Counted from the first letter of the stretch, positions 1-9,176 are shown. The stretch: 64,000 nucleotides of DNA from Bacteriovoracaceae bacterium UBA6200 (GCA_002422605.1 DISW01000019.1:124001-188000), one strand, 5' to 3'. Program-made: numbers and translations. The notes: generated by a model from the letters alone, not told the origin.

Positions 1-341
1 TCAACAATGAGTACCGTGCTGTCAGAGTGAGTGAAAATATAGTTTATTTCTTCGGGTAGATAGCTTGGATAAATAGGAACTAAGCAAGAGCGTGAACACA
101 TCGTTGCCATGTCGAATAAATGCCATTCTTTGCAGGTTTGGGCGAGGATGGCGACTTTATCACCAACATTGATCCCAATTTTATGAAAACCGCCGATCAA
201 GGTTTCAATTGTGTCCTTATATTCTTGAAAAGTGAGATTTTTAATTTCGTTATTCTCAAACCAGCCCAGGGCATAGCGATCAGGGGATTTTTGTGCTCTT
301 AACTTTAACAAGCGTCCTAAGGTTCGTGGTCCTTGTAACAT
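1..341 (-). CDS. Long-chain acyl-CoA synthetase / AMP-binding enzyme, N-terminal part (cut by window edge)
   Basis: The reverse strand reads an open frame of about 113 codons starting at an ATG at 341 and running off position 1. An AGGA ribosome site lies 8 bases upstream. The translation begins MLQGPRTLGRLL and has the usual N-terminal layout of AMP-forming fatty acyl-CoA ligases: 'ALGWFENN', 'LTFQEYKDTIE', then 'GINVGDKVAIL' and 'CKEWHLFDMAT', and 'LVPIYPSYLPEEINYI'. These match the family pattern of a substrate-entry domain before the ATP-binding P-loop, which lies outside the window. Such enzymes activate fatty acids for beta-oxidation or lipid synthesis at the inner membrane. Family is clear, substrate is not. 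Confidence 0.8.
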   Translation of the reverse strand, partial: MLQGPRTLGRLLKLRAQKSPDRYALGWFENNEIKNLTFQEYKDTIETLIGGFHKIGINVGDKVAILAQTCKEWHLFDMATMCSRSCLVPIYPSYLPEEINYIFTHSDSTVLIV

Positions 342-441
342 GAAAATGATCCTTTTTTATCCAGCTTCGTTCCAAACTCTCAGGATATTCAGAACCTTAT
401 CTATAATTAAGATTGGTCTGAAAATTGCTTCATAGAGCGAT

Positions 442-702
442 ATGAAAACCATCATTATAATTTCTAAATGTCTGAGAGTCACCAAGTTCAATTTAAGTGA
501 CTCTTCTTATGAATTTCATTTTAAAGGAATTTGCGCCGGAGAGGTGATAAAAAAAGTGTTTCTCTCAGCATCTAGCGAAATTTCTTTCCAGAAGGGAGAA
601 GAATACCTGCTATACGTTTCACTTATAGCAATGGAGTCGGGAATACTTAAAGGGCGTGTCCTGAAGAGTAAACGGCTTGATGAGTGCTGGGACCGATCTT
701 AA
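442..702 (+). CDS. Small hypothetical protein, 86 aa
   Basis: An 86-residue plus-strand frame between two minus-strand genes. It has no signal peptide and no membrane segment. The sequence alternates short hydrophobic strands with charged residues (for example 'EEYLLYVSLIAMESGILKG' followed by 'RVLKSKRLD'), which suggests a small beta-barrel of the OB type, but I recognise no family. The ribosome site is weak. The end overlaps the 3' end of the convergent gene by 4 bases. It could be real or a chance frame; codon use looks like the neighbours. Confidence 0.5.
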   Translation: MKTIIIISKCLRVTKFNLSDSSYEFHFKGICAGEVIKKVFLSASSEISFQKGEEYLLYVSLIAMESGILKGRVLKSKRLDECWDRS

Positions 703-1082
703 TCCACGTTGATGGCCACATGATCTCCGATCATAAACTGATCGAGTTCGAAGATAGGCGTCTTCTCTTTTTCATAGCTATTTACAGATGCGATGGATGC
801 TTCATCGGATGTATGAAGAACTTTTAATTCGCCAATTTTGACTTTGTAGTTCACGCGTTTCTTATTGTCGTAAGGATTTTGAACAGAAATAATTCGATAG
901 ACATTCAAAATGCTATCTTTCTTAACTCCCTGTCCTTCACCCATATTGATGTAATAATTCTTTCTAAGAGTTTCATTATCAAATCCCATACTAAGGTCCT
1001 GGGCCATACTAAAAATGACATAGGAGCGAGCAGCTACTCCTTGGGAGATCAATAACGTTAGGATGATTAATAATAGTCTCAT
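699..1082 (-). CDS. Exported protein with FlgT-C-like beta domain, 127 aa
   Basis: The first 18 residues form a clear signal peptide ending at 'GVAA'. The mature part carries 'YYINMGEGQGVKKDSIL', then 'NVYRIISVQNPYD', 'VKIGELKVLHTSDEASIASV' and a final 'MIGDHVAI'. That spacing (a GVxxGD-type turn, a vyR strand, an iGelkV strand, a conserved S-A/I-A) resembles the C-terminal SH3-like domain of the flagellar H-ring protein FlgT and related periplasmic proteins. The N-terminal FlgT domains are absent, so a flagellar role is only a possibility. The domain match is by eye. Confidence 0.6.
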   Translation of the reverse strand: MRLLLIILTLLISQGVAARSYVIFSMAQDLSMGFDNETLRKNYYINMGEGQGVKKDSILNVYRIISVQNPYDNKKRVNYKVKIGELKVLHTSDEASIASVNSYEKEKTPIFELDQFMIGDHVAINVD

Positions 1083-1142
1083 TGGATCCTCGCAGGTAAA
1101 TCCAACAATCTTATCGTCATTTAAAAATGGAAGTTTAATAAA

Positions 1143-1164
1143 CCATAGGGCCGGGGCCCTATGG
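1143..1164 (-). terminator. Hairpin after the peptide-binding lipoprotein gene
   Basis: Perfect inverted repeat CCATAGGGCC-GG-GGCCCTATGG, placed 7 bases beyond the stop codon at 1172 of the minus-strand gene. On the minus strand it is followed by TTTATTAAA, a modest T-tract. A Rho-independent terminator is the simplest reading. Confidence 0.6.
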
Positions 1165-1171
1165 TCAGGTA

Positions 1172-2887
1172 TTACTTACCTTCTAGCTTGAGATATTTGA
1201 GACTATTGTTGATGATGTCTGAATAGCGGTAATTCTTGAGATAATCGTGGTAAAGGATATAGTTCCGGGAGTAGTACTGCATGGCCCATGGGAGATCAGT
1301 ATTTACAATATCCTCCATTTTCTTCATCAGATTAGTTTTCTTTTCGCTGTCTTCCATTTCCCGTAATTGCAGGAACAATTTATCAAATTCAGCATTTGAG
1401 TAATTTGAAGAGTTTGGTCCCGGTGGAAGATTGGCCGTTGTTAAGAGCTGAAGAACGTTTTCAGCATCAGGATAATCCAGAATCCAACCGCCTTGCCAGA
1501 ATTGGAGTTCACCATTTCGTGATTTTTCCAGGAAGGCCGGGAAAGTGTTAACTCGGACTTCAATTTCGATACCCAGATTTCTTAGTTCTTGTTGGATGAA
1601 TTCACCCATTTGTCTTTTACGGGTATCGGCACCGCGAACATCATATTTTAAAGTAGGAAGTCCCTTACCATCCGGGTAGCCGGCCTTCTTCATATATTCT
1701 TTAGCGAGTGTAAGGTCATACTTATAAGGCAAATCGGTGGAAGGAGAGTAACCACTTACACCTGGAGGATAAATGGAATTGGCCTTCTGAGCGATATTAT
1801 AAGTAAAGAGCTCGATGAACTTGTCGTTATTTACTCCATGGGCAATCGCCTTACGGAGATTCAAATTTTTTCCGACAATCGGATCTTGCATATTAAATTG
1901 AAGCCACCAATAAGTCAGAGTTGGCGCTGCAAATAAATTAATTTTTTGTTCAATAACCTCAGGTTTAATTTTACCTTCAGAAGTTAGTGCCAAAGGAAAA
2001 AGATCTTTTGTAAGGTTCACCATATCAATTTTCTTCTTAAGAAAATTGAGCCAGTCTGTTTGTGCTTCTTTGATAACAACTAAACGAACATTGGAAACGA
2101 AAGGTAACTTTGCTCCCGCATCGGTGAGCATTTTCTTTTCGTGGGCATAGCGATCTCCTTGAGAGGGATAAACGCTACTGATGTAATGATCATTTTTCTT
2201 GAGAATTATTTCCTGGGTCGGATTGTAACGAGTGATGTAGTAAGCACCCGTCCCCACATTTTCACGTCCAAGATCGTTATTCATCGCCTTGATAGCTTCT
2301 TCCGGAACTGGTGCAGTAAAGTTCATTGCCAAGGCGTAGAGAATTTGAGGATAAGGACGGACGAGTTCGATGACTAAAGTGTAATCATCAGGTGCACTGA
2401 CTCCGGAAATTTCTTCTTTAAAAAAAAGCTCAAGGTCGGTTTGAACTTTATCTCTCCATTCATTGATACCTTGAATCTTTTCATCAAAAAGCCACCAGCC
2501 TTGAGAACGTGTCCCATGGAAAGCCAGACGTTTGATCTGATTAATAAAGTCCCGGGCCTTTACTTCACGGCCTTCGGTAAGGTAAGGGGATTTGTGGTAT
2601 TTGATCCCCTTCTTAATTTTGAAGGTGTATTTTAAGCGGTCGGTTGAAATGGAAGGGAAGCTTTCTGCCAATAATGGGCGCAAAGTATAAGGTCTTTTAT
2701 GATACTCAAATTCATAGAGCGATTCATAGACCTGGGACACTGCCTGATAACAAATTTGATCATAGCAATTGGCCGGATCTAAAGTTGAAATATCACCAGA
2801 AAGAGAGATATCTAATTGATCAGTATTTTTATTCTGCTTAGTACATCCCCAAACAATGATGAATAGGGCAAGAAAAGTTATCCTCAC
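1172..2887 (-). CDS. Peptide ABC-transporter substrate-binding lipoprotein (SBP_bac_5 family), 571 aa
   Basis: The N-terminus is a lipoprotein signal with lipobox 'VWGC', so Cys15 should be lipidated and the protein anchored in the periplasm or on the outer membrane. The rest follows the OppA/DppA family: 'LDPANCYDQICYQAVSQVYE', 'YTFKIKKGIKYH', 'VGTGAYYITRYN', 'LNLRKAIAHGVNND', and a C-terminal 'PDAENVLQLLTT' with 'NYSNAEFDKLFLQ'. Length is normal for the family. The start codon is GTG and overlaps the alaS stop (GTGA), which implies translational coupling. No permease or ATPase genes are nearby, so it must work with a transporter encoded elsewhere. Confidence 0.88.
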   Translation of the reverse strand: MRITFLALFIIVWGCTKQNKNTDQLDISLSGDISTLDPANCYDQICYQAVSQVYESLYEFEYHKRPYTLRPLLAESFPSISTDRLKYTFKIKKGIKYHKSPYLTEGREVKARDFINQIKRLAFHGTRSQGWWLFDEKIQGINEWRDKVQTDLELFFKEEISGVSAPDDYTLVIELVRPYPQILYALAMNFTAPVPEEAIKAMNNDLGRENVGTGAYYITRYNPTQEIILKKNDHYISSVYPSQGDRYAHEKKMLTDAGAKLPFVSNVRLVVIKEAQTDWLNFLKKKIDMVNLTKDLFPLALTSEGKIKPEVIEQKINLFAAPTLTYWWLQFNMQDPIVGKNLNLRKAIAHGVNNDKFIELFTYNIAQKANSIYPPGVSGYSPSTDLPYKYDLTLAKEYMKKAGYPDGKGLPTLKYDVRGADTRKRQMGEFIQQELRNLGIEIEVRVNTFPAFLEKSRNGELQFWQGGWILDYPDAENVLQLLTTANLPPGPNSSNYSNAEFDKLFLQLREMEDSEKKTNLMKKMEDIVNTDLPWAMQYYSRNYILYHDYLKNYRYSDIINNSLKYLKLEGK

Positions 2888-5496
2888 TTCAATGCTCCCG
2901 ATAATGCATTTAATAATTCTTCCGTCTTCGAAGCTTCACCTGAGCCTTGAGCATTATCAGGTTTACCGCCACCTCTGCCATTAACGATTGGCATGATCTG
3001 TTTCAAAATATCGGAACAGTTGATCGATTTATTTGATTTTGCTGTCTTAAGTATAAATGAAACTTTTTCGTCCATGATTGTGAATAAGAACAGGACTCCC
3101 TTTGGCTTCTTATCAACAAAAATATCTCCCAACTTCCTCATGTTGTTAGGATCTGAATCATTTACTTTTGCAATAGTTAAAGTAAGACCACCTTTAATTT
3201 CAATTTCATTGGTAAAGAGATTTTGAGATTCAAAAACTTGAAGCTTATCATTAAGAGCCTCAATAGTTTTGACCTTTTCTCTAACTTCCATTTGGAGAGC
3301 TGAAAGTTTCTCTAATACTCTTTCGTCTTTTACGGCGAAACTCTTTTCAACCTCACTCAAAATTTTTGAGCGGTTAAGAAGGTAGTCAATAGCAGTGGTA
3401 GAAGTAATCGCTTCAATTCTTCGAACTCCTGAAGCAAGTGAGGTTTCGAAAAGAATCTTGAATAGTCCAATCTCGCCAGTATTGGAAACGTGTGTTCCTC
3501 CACAAAGTTCTATTGAAAAATCACCCATCGTGAGGACTCGTACTTCATCACCATATTTCTCACCAAAAAGGGCCATGGCACCTTTCTTCGTTGCTTCATC
3601 CTTAGTCATAGTGGTAGCCGCGACCGGTAGAGCTGTCGCAATGGCAGTATTCACGAGTTCTTCCACGCGAGTGATTTCTTCCGGCTTCAGAGCTTCCGAA
3701 TGAGTGAAATCAAATCGTAGACGATCAGGTCCAACAGATGAACCGGCCTGCTTTACATGTTCTCCTAAAACCTTAATGAGAGCCGACTGCAATAGGTGAG
3801 TGGCAGAGTGGTTTCTCTTCGTGAGTTCGCGCTCTTCATGATTAACTTTCAAAGTATAGGTTTCACCGACAGTCAGGGCATCGGCATCTTCTGAGACATG
3901 AACATGCAGACCATCAACTGGTTTCTGTGTATCGGTGATAGTGGCAAGTTTACCTTCTGAAGAAAAGATCGCACCCTTGTCGCCTAACTGACCTCCGCTT
4001 TCACCATAGAAAGGAGTTTTGTCGAAGACCAGATAGAACTGACCATCAATTTCTTCTTTCGCAATAAGTTTTGCTTCGCCCACCACCTCGGTGTAGCCAA
4101 TGAAGCTAGTGCTTCCGAATTTTTCTTTGATGACATAAAATGCTTTAAGGTTATCTTCCTGAACTTTGAATTTAGAATTCTTTTTGGATAATTCCTTCTG
4201 CTGTTTCATGGCAGATTCGAATCCGGCAGAGTCTAGTTCCAGATTCTTTTCTCGAAGGATAACTTCAGTCAAATCCAGTGGGAAACCAAAAGTATCATAA
4301 AGCTTAAAGGCCACTTCTCCGGAAAGTTTTCCTCCCGGTTTAATCTTAGTCAGTTCCTCGTTTATTAAAGCGAGTCCAGTATCGAGAGTTTTGCGGAATT
4401 TTTCCTCTTCAAGTTTTAAAAGCTTTTCTGCCAAAGCAGAGTTTTGAGCATTGTCCGGGTATTCTTCACCAAGTGACTCCAGAACTGCAGGAATAAGTTT
4501 ATAAAAACTAATTTCTTTTAAACCTAAAAGAGACAAGTGCCGAACGGCCCGACGGATAATTCGACGAAGAACGTAGCCTCGGCCATCATTCGAAGGAATC
4601 ACTCCATCAGTTATAAGCATGGTGCAAGAACGAATATGATCAGCGACTACTCGGAATGAAGACTTCTCTTCTTCAGATTTTGTCGTGTAGTAGTCTTTTC
4701 CAGTAAGTTTGCCGATAGCTTTCATGATTGGCTCAAAAATATCTGTATCGTAGTTATAGTATTTGCCTTGAATGACAGCAGCGACACGCTCTAGCCCTGC
4801 CCCCGTATCTACCGAAGGTTTAGGAAGCGGCTTACGCTTAATTTCATTACCCTCTTTATATTTTTCAAATTGCATGAAAACCAGGTTCCAGATTTCCACG
4901 TAGCGGCCCTCATCATCAATTTCTTGATGACCGGTAGGAACGCCTGTTGATCGTTCTGGTCCATGGTCATAGAAAATTTCTGAACACGGTCCACAGGGAC
5001 CCACATCTCCCATTTCCCAAAAGTTACTCTTGTCACCCAATTTAAAAATACGCTCGCGTGGTACTCCAATATCTCTCGCCCAGATCTCTAAAGCTTCATC
5101 ATCAGATTCATGGACAGTAACCAGTAATTTGTCCTTGGGAATTTTCAATTCAACGGTAAGAAGCTCCCAGGCAAATCGAATCGCATCTTTTTTAAAGTAG
5201 TCCCCAAAAGAGAAGTTCCCAAGCATTTCAAAAAAAGTATGGTGGCGGGCAGTAAAACCGACATTTTCCAAATCATTATGTTTACCACCAGCACGAACAC
5301 ATTTCTGGATAGTAACGGCCCGACGATTAGAAGGCTGGGCCTTGCCAATGAAGTAATCTTTAAATTGATTCATACCCGCATTGGCGAAAAGGAGAGTTGG
5401 ATCGTTGTGAGGGACAAGACTAGATGACTTGTGCTTGTCGTGACCATTTTTAATAAAATAATTAGAAAAAGCGTTTCTGATTTCTTGGGCGCGCAT
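2884..5496 (-). CDS. alaS: Alanyl-tRNA synthetase
   Basis: At 870 residues this is the full family length. The class II catalytic core is visible near the N-terminus ('NAGMNQFKDYFIG', 'FFEMLGNFSFGDYFK', 'EIWNLVFMQFEK'). The editing domain has its zinc-binding 'HSATHLL' and 'CGGTH' motifs, and the C-terminal DHHA1 part ends with 'GRGGGKPDNAQGSG'. It charges tRNA-Ala in the cytoplasm and clears mischarged Ser/Gly. The ATG at 5496 lies about 8 bases after an AGAGG ribosome site. Its stop overlaps the start of the following lipoprotein gene, an odd operon partner. Confidence 0.98.
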   Translation of the reverse strand: MRAQEIRNAFSNYFIKNGHDKHKSSSLVPHNDPTLLFANAGMNQFKDYFIGKAQPSNRRAVTIQKCVRAGGKHNDLENVGFTARHHTFFEMLGNFSFGDYFKKDAIRFAWELLTVELKIPKDKLLVTVHESDDEALEIWARDIGVPRERIFKLGDKSNFWEMGDVGPCGPCSEIFYDHGPERSTGVPTGHQEIDDEGRYVEIWNLVFMQFEKYKEGNEIKRKPLPKPSVDTGAGLERVAAVIQGKYYNYDTDIFEPIMKAIGKLTGKDYYTTKSEEEKSSFRVVADHIRSCTMLITDGVIPSNDGRGYVLRRIIRRAVRHLSLLGLKEISFYKLIPAVLESLGEEYPDNAQNSALAEKLLKLEEEKFRKTLDTGLALINEELTKIKPGGKLSGEVAFKLYDTFGFPLDLTEVILREKNLELDSAGFESAMKQQKELSKKNSKFKVQEDNLKAFYVIKEKFGSTSFIGYTEVVGEAKLIAKEEIDGQFYLVFDKTPFYGESGGQLGDKGAIFSSEGKLATITDTQKPVDGLHVHVSEDADALTVGETYTLKVNHEERELTKRNHSATHLLQSALIKVLGEHVKQAGSSVGPDRLRFDFTHSEALKPEEITRVEELVNTAIATALPVAATTMTKDEATKKGAMALFGEKYGDEVRVLTMGDFSIELCGGTHVSNTGEIGLFKILFETSLASGVRRIEAITSTTAIDYLLNRSKILSEVEKSFAVKDERVLEKLSALQMEVREKVKTIEALNDKLQVFESQNLFTNEIEIKGGLTLTIAKVNDSDPNNMRKLGDIFVDKKPKGVLFLFTIMDEKVSFILKTAKSNKSINCSDILKQIMPIVNGRGGGKPDNAQGSGEASKTEELLNALSGALK

Positions 5497-5591
5497 AGAG
5501 GTCCTCTTGAGAGTTATTTTTGCTCAAAAAAGACTATCATAAATGCGCCGTGCAAGGGGAGTATAAAAAGTGCCTCAAAGCCTTCGGTTAA

Positions 5592-6377
5592 TTAAAAATT
5601 AAAACTCTGAGCTTCGAGCGCCTCTTGTTGCATTTGTTTGTCATTGTCTAATAGTTCAGGATTTATCCCAACTACTTCATAATTTGTTTCGCCGAAGTCA
5701 CCAACTGATACATTGTTGTTTTCAGCAAGAGTTTGTTGAGTTTCATAACTCTCATTCTGAGGTTCAACAGATGAGAAACGAAGTCTAGTACCCTCTAACG
5801 GGCCATTAGTTAAAGTAACCATGTATGAGTTCTGATCTACTTGATACATCATTCCAGAATAATATTCACCATTCAGGTCGTACTCGAAAACGTTACCAGT
5901 CATTTCAGAGAAAGATACTGCAACACCTTCTCCATTAGGTAGAGAAACGTTAAGGTCTTCGATGACACCGTTATTCGTAGCGAGAGAGCCATTAAACTGA
6001 GTATTTGTTAAACCTTGTTGCCATTTTTTAGGATTGATAACTTCTACTAAAGAGAGTGTTAATTCTTCTTGTACTGCAGCCTGAGGAATAATTTCAACAG
6101 GAGCTGGAGCTTCAGATTTTGCAACTTTTTCAAGAAGAGGCGCCATTTTAGGAGAAGTGATCGGAGATGGAGCAAGCTTTTTCCAAGTCGTTACAGCAGC
6201 TACTTCACGGCCTTTAATTGTCACTCCATACATTTCGTCCAGACGCTTAACGAACTTTACTTCTGAACCGGAAAGATGTGATTCGGAATTAATAACAACA
6301 GCATTATAAGTACCTGTTAGAACGAAAAGTCCTGCGGCCACGAATGCAAATGCCTTATTCTTGTTTTTCCAGTTCAT
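5592..6377 (-). CDS. Membrane-anchored or exported hypothetical protein, 261 aa
   Basis: A strong AGGAG site lies 6 bases before the ATG. Residues 8-27 form one hydrophobic stretch after a basic N-terminus (signal anchor or uncleaved signal). A Pro/Ala/Lys-rich linker around residues 65-100 leads to a predicted all-beta C-terminal part containing 'GVAVSFSEMTGNVFEYDLNG' and 'YMVTLTNGPLEGTRLRF'. The tail is Gln/Asn/Glu rich. I do not recognise the family. Layout suggests a periplasmic protein tethered to the inner membrane. It is transcribed alone, with gaps of about 100 bases on both sides. Confidence 0.75.
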   Translation of the reverse strand: MNWKNKNKAFAFVAAGLFVLTGTYNAVVINSESHLSGSEVKFVKRLDEMYGVTIKGREVAAVTTWKKLAPSPITSPKMAPLLEKVAKSEAPAPVEIIPQAAVQEELTLSLVEVINPKKWQQGLTNTQFNGSLATNNGVIEDLNVSLPNGEGVAVSFSEMTGNVFEYDLNGEYYSGMMYQVDQNSYMVTLTNGPLEGTRLRFSSVEPQNESYETQQTLAENNNVSVGDFGETNYEVVGINPELLDNDKQMQQEALEAQSFNF

Positions 6378-6477
6378 AGTATTCTCCTGTGCCTTTCTAT
6401 AAGCAAGGTGAATGCCAAAAACCGGAATCCTAAGTTATTGTTTTAGCGGATAATAATGACCAAACTCTTAGCACTGT

Positions 6478-7281
6478 CTAATTGTTGGCCACTTTTTTCT
6501 TAGGAATGCAGGTACTCACAATAGTGGAATTGATTCGACCCATTTCCTTCGTTTCCTCTAAATAAGGCGTAAAATCGCCATAATACATGTGGGTAAAGTG
6601 AGTATTCCCATATCGGTATCGGTAAAAATTGGTAGCTCTTGGATAGTTGCTATCAAGGACTTCCAATAGGTAGCCGTTATCTTCCGGCTTAACTTTAACC
6701 ACTAGCCAAGCGTGAGCAGTAATGCCTTTAATCTGAAGCTTCTGATAGGCGATATTGCCCCTGATTTCGACTTCCCGATAAAGTTCATCCATAAGAGTTT
6801 TCATTTTATCTGAAGTTACAACGGAACTTCCTTTTAAGCCTCTGATCCAAGCAAATTTAGCGCCATCGGCGAACTGCCAGGCCTCAAGCTCAGCTTGAAT
6901 AAGATCGTGATAAACTCTGCTAAATTCTACAAAGTGATCAAAGCCAGGGATGGTGACTACTTCTTTGGCGGCCCTTAACTTTTTAATGATTTGGATAGCT
7001 TCCTCTGTGGATGGCTTTTTTAAATCTGGGCGGAATATAGTTAAATAGAGAGAATTACGCTGGAAGCGAGAATGCCACCAGCAAACCCCACCATTGCCTA
7101 TTCCACCATAGTTTCGGAAAGACATGAGATTATCGCTATTTCTTGTTAGATCTTTCGTAAATTCGGAAGTGGTGCGATCAGTACAGAAATCCCTTAAGCT
7201 GTTGGAAGGATTAAACGCCATACTATGATAGGAAGTTAGAAGACTAACAAAGATACAAGCATATCGAAGACTATTTCTCAT
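6478..7281 (-). CDS. Exported protein with possible cysteine-peptidase triad, 267 aa
   Basis: A signal peptide covers about residues 1-22 (cleavage near 'SMA'). The mature protein contains 'GNGGVCWWHSRFQR' with Cys67 followed by two Trp, then 'GITAHAWLVVKV' with His190 at the start of a strand, then 'LLEVLDSNYP' with Asp210. Cys, His, then Asp/Asn on consecutive core strands is the order of papain-like and transglutaminase-like enzymes. No named family is recognised, so the activity is an inference. In a predator-like genome an exported peptidase or bacteriolytic enzyme would fit. The gene is monocistronic. Confidence 0.7.
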   Translation of the reverse strand: MRNSLRYACIFVSLLTSYHSMAFNPSNSLRDFCTDRTTSEFTKDLTRNSDNLMSFRNYGGIGNGGVCWWHSRFQRNSLYLTIFRPDLKKPSTEEAIQIIKKLRAAKEVVTIPGFDHFVEFSRVYHDLIQAELEAWQFADGAKFAWIRGLKGSSVVTSDKMKTLMDELYREVEIRGNIAYQKLQIKGITAHAWLVVKVKPEDNGYLLEVLDSNYPRATNFYRYRYGNTHFTHMYYGDFTPYLEETKEMGRINSTIVSTCIPKKKVANN

Positions 7282-7371
7282 GATTCTAACTCCTTTAAAC
7301 GAAGATGCTTTATTAAAGCAGATTCAAAGAAGGAGTGAGGGAGAGTTGTAAAAAAGATAACCGCTGTTTAC

Positions 7372-7857
7372 TTATTGGTCACTCGATTGGCCGGCCAGAT
7401 ACTTATTAAGATGAGTTTTGGCTTCTGAATAGTCGTGGCCTTTAGAGATGAGAAATCTCATGACCTTATCTTTGAGTTTTTGTTTTTCGGCAAAATCAGT
7501 AGGAATTTCTTTTGAGCGAAGCTTTTTGACGATTAACTTTTCAACACTATCCTCGTCGGTAAAACCAAGCTCTTCTTCAGCTTGTCGAAACTCCTCTGAA
7601 GTGAACTCTAGTTTTTCCATAGAGCCGCGTTTTCTAATTTTATCTTCGGCTTCCCCCTTGAACATCCATTTACGAATAAAGAGACGTCGGTAGTTTTCTT
7701 CTCTTAAAAGACCGCGTGCTTTTAAAGCGGCGATGACTTCATCAACTTCATGAGGAAGGTTATCTTTTTTTGAACGAAGCTTTTGCTTCAGTTTAAACTC
7801 TGAATAATCTTGTCGTGCTAAGAGGTGAATGGAGTAGTTGTAGATTCTTTGATTCAT
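7372..7857 (-). CDS. recX: RecA regulator RecX
   Basis: The 161-residue protein from ATG 7857 has the RecX pattern: 'YNYSIHLLARQDYSEFKLKQ', 'VDEVIAALKARGLLREENY', 'GFTDEDSVEKLIVKKL' and 'DKVMRFLISKGHDYSEA'. These are the triple-helix repeats that wrap along the RecA filament groove and limit its activity. I place the start here because an upstream in-frame ATG at 7887 lies inside the recA terminator hairpin. It follows recA directly on the same strand. Length is slightly above the common 150 residues. Confidence 0.9.
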   Translation of the reverse strand: MNQRIYNYSIHLLARQDYSEFKLKQKLRSKKDNLPHEVDEVIAALKARGLLREENYRRLFIRKWMFKGEAEDKIRKRGSMEKLEFTSEEFRQAEEELGFTDEDSVEKLIVKKLRSKEIPTDFAEKQKLKDKVMRFLISKGHDYSEAKTHLNKYLAGQSSDQ

Positions 7858-7880
7858 TACGCTCAGTGGAGAAAGTAAAA

Positions 7881-7898
7881 GGGCCACCGAAGTGGCCC
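7881..7898 (-). terminator. Hairpin terminator between recA and recX
   Basis: Stem GGGCCAC with loop CGAA and partner GTGGCCC, flanked by AAAA and TTTT, 8 bases beyond the recA stop. In the minus direction the stem is followed by TTTTACTTT. It should end most recA transcripts and leave recX to be expressed by read-through, an arrangement known from other bacteria. Confidence 0.8.
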
Positions 7899-7905
7899 TT
7901 TTGAC

Positions 7906-9015
7906 TTATTGAACTTTTGCTTTGGTTTTTGTCGAAGTTTTCTCTTCTTTAATTTCGCCTGTTGCCATATCAACATCAGCAGCCATTTCAGCACCTTTAG
8001 TAATTCCGTGCTTAACGAGAACCTTTTGACGTATTTCTGACATGATTTCTGGGTTCGTTCTTAAAAACTCTTTAGAAGCTTCACGACCTTGGCCTAGCTT
8101 AGAATTGTTATAAGAGTACCAAGAACCAGCTTTTTCTACGATACCTTCAGAAGCAGCAACATCAAGTAGATCGCCTTCTTTAGAAATACCAGCTCCGTAC
8201 ATAATATCAAATTCAACTTCACGGAAAGGAGGAGCTACTTTGTTCTTAACAACTTTTACTCTGGTACGGTTACCAATGACTTCTTCTCCATCTTTAAGAG
8301 CGCCAATTCGACGGATATCCATACGAACTGAAGCGTAGAATTTAAGAGCATTACCACCAGTAGTTGTTTCAGGGTTACCGAACATTACACCGATTTTCAT
8401 ACGAAGTTGGTTAATGAAAATAACAGTACAGTTAGAGCGAGAGATCGAACCAGTAAGTTTACGAAGGGCTTGAGACATAAGTCTTGCTTGAAGACCCATG
8501 TGAGAGTCTCCCATATCGCCTTCAAGTTCAGCTTTAGGAGTAAGTGCCGCAACTGAGTCAACGATCAGAAGATTAACCGCACCTGAACGCACGAGCATAT
8601 CGGTGATTTCCAGAGCTTGTTCACCAGAATCTGGCTGAGAGATAAGAGTGTTAGGAATATCAACACCTAGTTTTTCTGCATAAACAGTATCAAGCGCATG
8701 CTCAGCATCGATGAAAGCAACTGTTCCACCGGCTTTTTGACATTCAGCTGCGATATGAAGAGTAAGAGTTGTTTTACCAGAAGATTCAGGTCCATAAATT
8801 TCGATGATACGGCCTTGTGGAATACCACCAACACCGAGGGCCAAATCAATTCCAAGTGAGCCTGTTGAAATGGCAGGAATTTTTTCAGCTGCAGAAGTTG
8901 AATCCAAGCGCATGATTGCGCCTTTTCCAAATTGCTTCTCAATTGTAGATAGGGCCAAATCGAGGGCTTTTTTCTTGTTAGCAGCATCAGTGGCGTTAAC
9001 GTGATTTAAAGACAT
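7906..9015 (-). CDS. recA: Recombinase RecA
   Basis: The 369-residue protein shows all RecA hallmarks: 'MRLDSTSAAEKIPAISTGS', the Walker A 'GPESSGKTT', 'AFIDAEHALD', Walker B 'LLIVDSVAALTPK' and loop L2 around 'GNPETTTGGNALKFYASVR'. It forms the filament on single-stranded DNA for strand exchange and triggers LexA-type autocleavage. An AAGGAG site sits 6 bases before the ATG. The 161-base upstream region must carry the promoter, but I could not name a LexA operator there with confidence. The C-terminal tail is unusually Lys/Thr rich rather than acidic. Confidence 0.99.
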   Translation of the reverse strand: MSLNHVNATDAANKKKALDLALSTIEKQFGKGAIMRLDSTSAAEKIPAISTGSLGIDLALGVGGIPQGRIIEIYGPESSGKTTLTLHIAAECQKAGGTVAFIDAEHALDTVYAEKLGVDIPNTLISQPDSGEQALEITDMLVRSGAVNLLIVDSVAALTPKAELEGDMGDSHMGLQARLMSQALRKLTGSISRSNCTVIFINQLRMKIGVMFGNPETTTGGNALKFYASVRMDIRRIGALKDGEEVIGNRTRVKVVKNKVAPPFREVEFDIMYGAGISKEGDLLDVAASEGIVEKAGSWYSYNNSKLGQGREASKEFLRTNPEIMSEIRQKVLVKHGITKGAEMAADVDMATGEIKEEKTSTKTKAKVQ

Positions 9016-9176
9016 GAGGTTCTCCTTCGCTCTTGCAAAAAAACGGTTATGAAGGTGCGTGTTATATATTCAAGCTAACACCGCCCTTCGTTTTCGACAA
9101 CGAGAAATCTGCAATTTTTACGGAAAAATTACGGAAGGCTAAGGATTTGATATATTTAGGTAATTAATGCTGGGTG

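Noticed and set aside
120..302. Plus-strand open frame at the window start
   Set aside because: It is antisense to a clear acyl-CoA synthetase frame.
7858..7887. Ten extra N-terminal residues for RecX
   Set aside because: The ATG at 7887 lies in the terminator hairpin and the extension has no RecX similarity.
9016..9176. LexA/SOS box in front of recA
   Set aside because: Repeated CCGTAA and AT-rich stretches are present, but no clear palindromic operator could be defined by eye.
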